Translations under genes and position numbers: made by a program
NCBI GenBank assembly: GCA_001818835.1
Contig: MHKL01000041.1
Coordinates: 12,292 to 26,161, forward strand
Origin: Candidatus Komeilibacteria bacterium RIFCSPLOWO2_01_FULL_45_10
GTDB taxonomy: Bacteria; Patescibacteriota; Patescibacteriia; UBA1558; UBA10009
Direction: 5' to 3'
Length of the DNA stretch: 13,870 nt
The notes under the pieces: generated by a model
What the model was told of the DNA's origin: nothing
What the model saw: only the letters and a program-made list of their open reading frames with translations
The model's database searches: none
Shown: piece by piece, positions 11,857 through 13,870 of the stretch
Position numbering within the stretch: the stretch's first letter is position 1
Layout: every line of letters starts with the position of its first letter

Positions 11857-13233
11857 ATGTTAATTGATACTCACGCCCATCTCAACTTCCGCGCCTACGA
11901 CAAAGACCGCGACGAGGTGGTTAAACGTTGCCAGTCAAAGCCAATGAAAGTGATTAACGTCGGCGCCCAGCTGGAAACGTCAAAAAAAGCGGTCGAGCTT
12001 GCCAATCATCACGATAATTTGTACGCCACCGTCGGATTGCATCCCTTGCACGTTTTTGACGAAATTTTTTCCGTCAAGGATTATGAATCTTTAATCAACG
12101 ACAAGGTGGTGGCCATTGGCGAAACCGGCCTGGACTATTGGTGGTTTAAGCACTTACAAGAGCCGTACAAGATTGTTTTATTGCACGGCTGGGGCGGTTC
12201 AAAGGAGGAGCGGTTTTTTATCTGGCTGGATAAGGAATTGACTAAACTCGGCCATCAGGTCATCCGCTTTAATCAGCCGGACACTGATAATCCCAATCAA
12301 GCGGCTTGGCTTAAGGAAACAGGCAAGCAAGTCGGCTACGTCAATGCCAAAACCCTGCTGGTCGGCTTTTCTTTGGGCGGGGCGACCATTTTAAGGTTTT
12401 TGGAAACGCTGGACGAAGACGCGAGAGTGGGCGGCGTTTTTTTGCTGGGCGCGCCGGCTGACCCTTTGGGCTACGTTGAGCTGGCCGATTTTTTTAAAAC
12501 CGATTTTAACTGGGGACAGATCAAATCGGTCTGCCCGAATTTTTACATTTACAGCTCCGACAACGACGAAGTGGTGCCGCCGGCGCACGGCAAAATTTTA
12601 AGTGAAAAGCTGAACGCCAAGTTGAAGGTAGTTAAGGGCGCCTGGCATTTTAACGTGGAAGAACTGCCCGACGTTTTGTCGGACATCAAAAATACCATCA
12701 GTCAGTCGGAAAAAGAATTGCCAACCATTGAAGAAGTGATTAAAAAGCAAAAAGCGCTGTTTTTGGATCACGTTAAACTGGCTAAGATCAATCAGCTGCC
12801 CTTAATGCTCCATGCCCGCAACGGTCCCTCGACTTCGCTCGGGACAGGCTTGGAAGGGAAAAACGTTTACTTGGAAATGCTGGAAATCCTAAAGGAGGAA
12901 AAGGTAGAAAGGGCCGTTTTCCACTGCTATGGCGGCGATTTGGCAACAGCCAAAGAAATTACGGCAAGCGGTTATTTTATCGGCATTGACGGCCCGGTCA
13001 CTTTTACCAAAAAATCGGAGGAACTGCAGAAAATCGTTCGGGAAATTCCCTTAGAAAAAATTTTAATTGAAACCGATTGCCCGTATTTGGCGCCGGAGCC
13101 GCACCGCGGCGAAAGGAATGAGCCTGTGTACGTTGAATTCGTTGCCCAAAAGATAGCCGATCTTAAGGGGCTGTCTAAGGAAGAGGTGATAGAGCGGACT
13201 TGGCAGAATGCCAAAAACCTGTTTAAATTATAA
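11857..13233 (+). CDS. tatD: TatD-family metal hydrolase with a nested RBBP9/YdeN-like serine hydrolase domain
   Basis: 458 residues against about 255-260 for TatD. I chose the ATG at 11857 because the protein then begins MLIDTHAHLN, the standard TatD start; the open frame extends upstream into cvpA. TatD metal ligands: H6, H8, E89 (GETGLDY), H319 (MLHAR), H356 (FHCYGG), D407 (ETDCPYL). Residues about 99-286 are a separate alpha/beta hydrolase inserted after GLDYWWFK: oxyanion-type HGWGGS (110-115), nucleophile elbow GFSLGG (170-175, S172), acid D237 (SDNDEVVPP) and H264 (GAWHFN). The triad order fits the RBBP9/YdeN serine hydrolases. A second insertion, GPSTSLGTGLEGKN (323-336), follows HAR and is encoded by palindromic DNA. 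Removing both leaves a normal-length TatD. TatD proteins are Mg-dependent nucleases and some deacylate D-aminoacyl-tRNA; the serine hydrolase substrate is unknown. There is no ribosome binding site. Confidence 0.9.
   Translation: MLIDTHAHLNFRAYDKDRDEVVKRCQSKPMKVINVGAQLETSKKAVELANHHDNLYATVGLHPLHVFDEIFSVKDYESLINDKVVAIGETGLDYWWFKHLQEPYKIVLLHGWGGSKEERFFIWLDKELTKLGHQVIRFNQPDTDNPNQAAWLKETGKQVGYVNAKTLLVGFSLGGATILRFLETLDEDARVGGVFLLGAPADPLGYVELADFFKTDFNWGQIKSVCPNFYIYSSDNDEVVPPAHGKILSEKLNAKLKVVKGAWHFNVEELPDVLSDIKNTISQSEKELPTIEEVIKKQKALFLDHVKLAKINQLPLMLHARNGPSTSLGTGLEGKNVYLEMLEILKEEKVERAVFHCYGGDLATAKEITASGYFIGIDGPVTFTKKSEELQKIVREIPLEKILIETDCPYLAPEPHRGERNEPVYVEFVAQKIADLKGLSKEEVIERTWQNAKNLFKL
12824..12845 (+). 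repeat. Palindromic segment inside the tatD reading frame
   Basis: GTCCC (12824-12828) and GGGAC (12841-12845) enclose CGA/TCG pairs. The text TCCCTCGACTTCGCTCGGGA is of the type found in dispersed bacterial palindromic elements (from memory), and shares the CGA...GCTCGGG pattern with the element at 13259-13384. It encodes GPSTSLGTG, extra to the TatD family. Confidence 0.65.
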
Positions 13234-13258
13234 TTTGTAGAAAGGAGAGGTATTGAAA

Positions 13259-13384
13259 GCCGCGCCCTAGAGTGTCATCCTGGAGCGGAGCCGAAGGCGG
13301 AGCGATAGGATCCCGTAATTTATAGGAGATTCTATCGCCCTTCGACAAGCTCGGGGCTCCAGAATGACGGCGTGAGGGCGCGGC
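13259..13384 (+). repeat. Large nested palindromic element between tatD and rmuC
   Basis: Outer arms GCCGCGCCCT (13259-13268) and AGGGCGCGGC (13375-13384) are perfect. The next arms, GTCATCCTGGAGC (13274-13286) and GCTCCAGAATGAC (13356-13368), pair at 12 of 13. The core has GCGATAGGATC opposite GATTCTATCGC (13302-13338). It resembles the GTCATCCTGGAGC...GGATC repeats seen in many genomes (from memory). The element is GC-rich and without a T-tract. Confidence 0.75.
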
Positions 13385-13422
13385 CTTGCCGGGGCGCTTG
13401 CCCTAAGTTAATCAAAATATTT

Positions 13423-13870
13423 ATGGAAATATTGTTATTCATCATTTTAGCCGTCATTGTCATGGGTTTTGCCGCCCTGTTTTGGCTTTCCGCCAAAAAA
13501 GGCAAAGACGTTTCGCAGGACCAGTCCATGTTAATGCTGCAGAATCAGCTTAACGAGCTCAATAAAACCCTGGACGCCAAGCTGCACCAATCGTCCCAGG
13601 TGATGCAGCAGCAGTTTTCCCAATCCGCCACCATTATCCGCGACGTTACCGAACGTTTAACCAAGCTTGACGAAACCAACAAGCAGGTAGTTTCTTTTGC
13701 CGACCAGTTAAAATCGCTTCAGGACATTTTAAAAAATCCCAAACAGCGCGGGGTGTTAGGGGAGTATTATTTGGAAACGGTTTTAAAAAACGTTTTGCCG
13801 CCCGGCGCTTATAAGCTGCAGTATCCTTTCAAAGACGGCAGCATCGTGGATGCGGCGATTTTTGTCAAAG
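13423..13870 (+). CDS. rmuC: RmuC family protein, 5' part (runs off the window)
   Basis: 149 codons are visible from the ATG at 13423. Residues 1-21 (MEILLFIILAVIVMGFAALFW) are an N-terminal membrane anchor, as in other RmuC proteins. A coiled-coil stretch rich in Gln, Leu and Asn follows (about 30-100, LNELNKTLDAKLHQSSQVMQ and on). The beginning of the nuclease-like core is plain: LKNPKQRGVLGEYYLETVLKN from about residue 105, then DGSIVDAAIFVK at the edge. RmuC is linked to limiting inversions and recombination at short inverted repeats, notable in a window so rich in them, though that link is inference. No Shine-Dalgarno site precedes the ATG. Confidence 0.92.
   Translation, partial: MEILLFIILAVIVMGFAALFWLSAKKGKDVSQDQSMLMLQNQLNELNKTLDAKLHQSSQVMQQQFSQSATIIRDVTERLTKLDETNKQVVSFADQLKSLQDILKNPKQRGVLGEYYLETVLKNVLPPGAYKLQYPFKDGSIVDAAIFVK

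Noticed and set aside
12151..12714. The hydrolase as an independent gene inserted into a broken tatD
   Set aside because: There is no stop, start signal or frame change at either junction, and the TatD motifs on both sides are intact and in the same frame.
13253..13270. Short TTG-started frame after the AAAGGAG site
   Set aside because: Only five codons before TAG, ending inside the palindromic element; more likely a leftover ribosome binding site.

Overview
The window reads as chromosomal DNA from a small-genome bacterium, most likely a Patescibacteria/CPR member of the Parcubacteria type. This is inference from the mix of genes (a membrane-anchored Clp-like ATPase, single-chain alpha2 GlyRS, compact MetRS), the scarcity of Shine-Dalgarno sites, two near-leaderless promoters and repeat-filled short spacers. 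No marker here settles the taxonomy. GC content is intermediate. All 13 genes with a visible start use ATG, and all 11 with a visible stop use TAA.

Layout. (1) 1-329, minus strand: the 5' part of a CDP-alcohol phosphatidyltransferase. A 192-bp divergent spacer holds two dyads and candidate promoters. (2) 522-773: an orphan 83-aa protein closed by a clear intrinsic terminator. (3) 848-3907: a small membrane protein followed by an 871-aa membrane-anchored double AAA+ Clp relative. (4) 4025-4975: gpsA, with a terminator hairpin whose loop carries a palindromic repeat. (5) 5161-7821: GlyRS and an M16 zinc peptidase, 3 nt apart, behind a near-consensus promoter. (6) 7901-11840: AI-2E family transporter, rsmI, metG and cvpA. 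(7) 11857-13233: a TatD-family hydrolase with a complete alpha/beta serine hydrolase domain nested inside it. (8) 13423-end: the 5' part of rmuC. The genes serve translation (GlyRS, MetRS, RsmI), phospholipid synthesis (GpsA, CDP-alcohol transferase), protein quality control (Clp relative, M16) and nucleic-acid metabolism (TatD, RmuC).

Two proteins stand out. The Clp relative keeps both Walker A motifs but has lost the aromatic pore loops of both AAA+ rings, the arginine fingers of ring 1 and the Walker B glutamate of ring 1, and it lacks a visible ClpP-binding loop. It sits beside an unknown small membrane protein and may be a novel membrane AAA+ machine. The TatD protein keeps all its metal ligands, while an RBBP9/YdeN-like hydrolase with an intact Ser-Asp-His triad is inserted between ligand 3 and ligand 4.

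The spacers are equally striking. Four are filled by short tandem arrays of about 7 bp with a loose shared pattern GTRRYTN, and one by 11-bp units. Four of these five arrays run in on one strand and back on the other to make hairpins, and all end within a few bases of the next start codon. Larger GC-rich palindromic elements occupy two other spacers. Short palindromic segments also lie inside the reading frames of tatD and rsmI, recalling Rickettsia palindromic elements. No tRNA, rRNA or CRISPR array was seen, and no gene-free stretch exceeds 300 bases.
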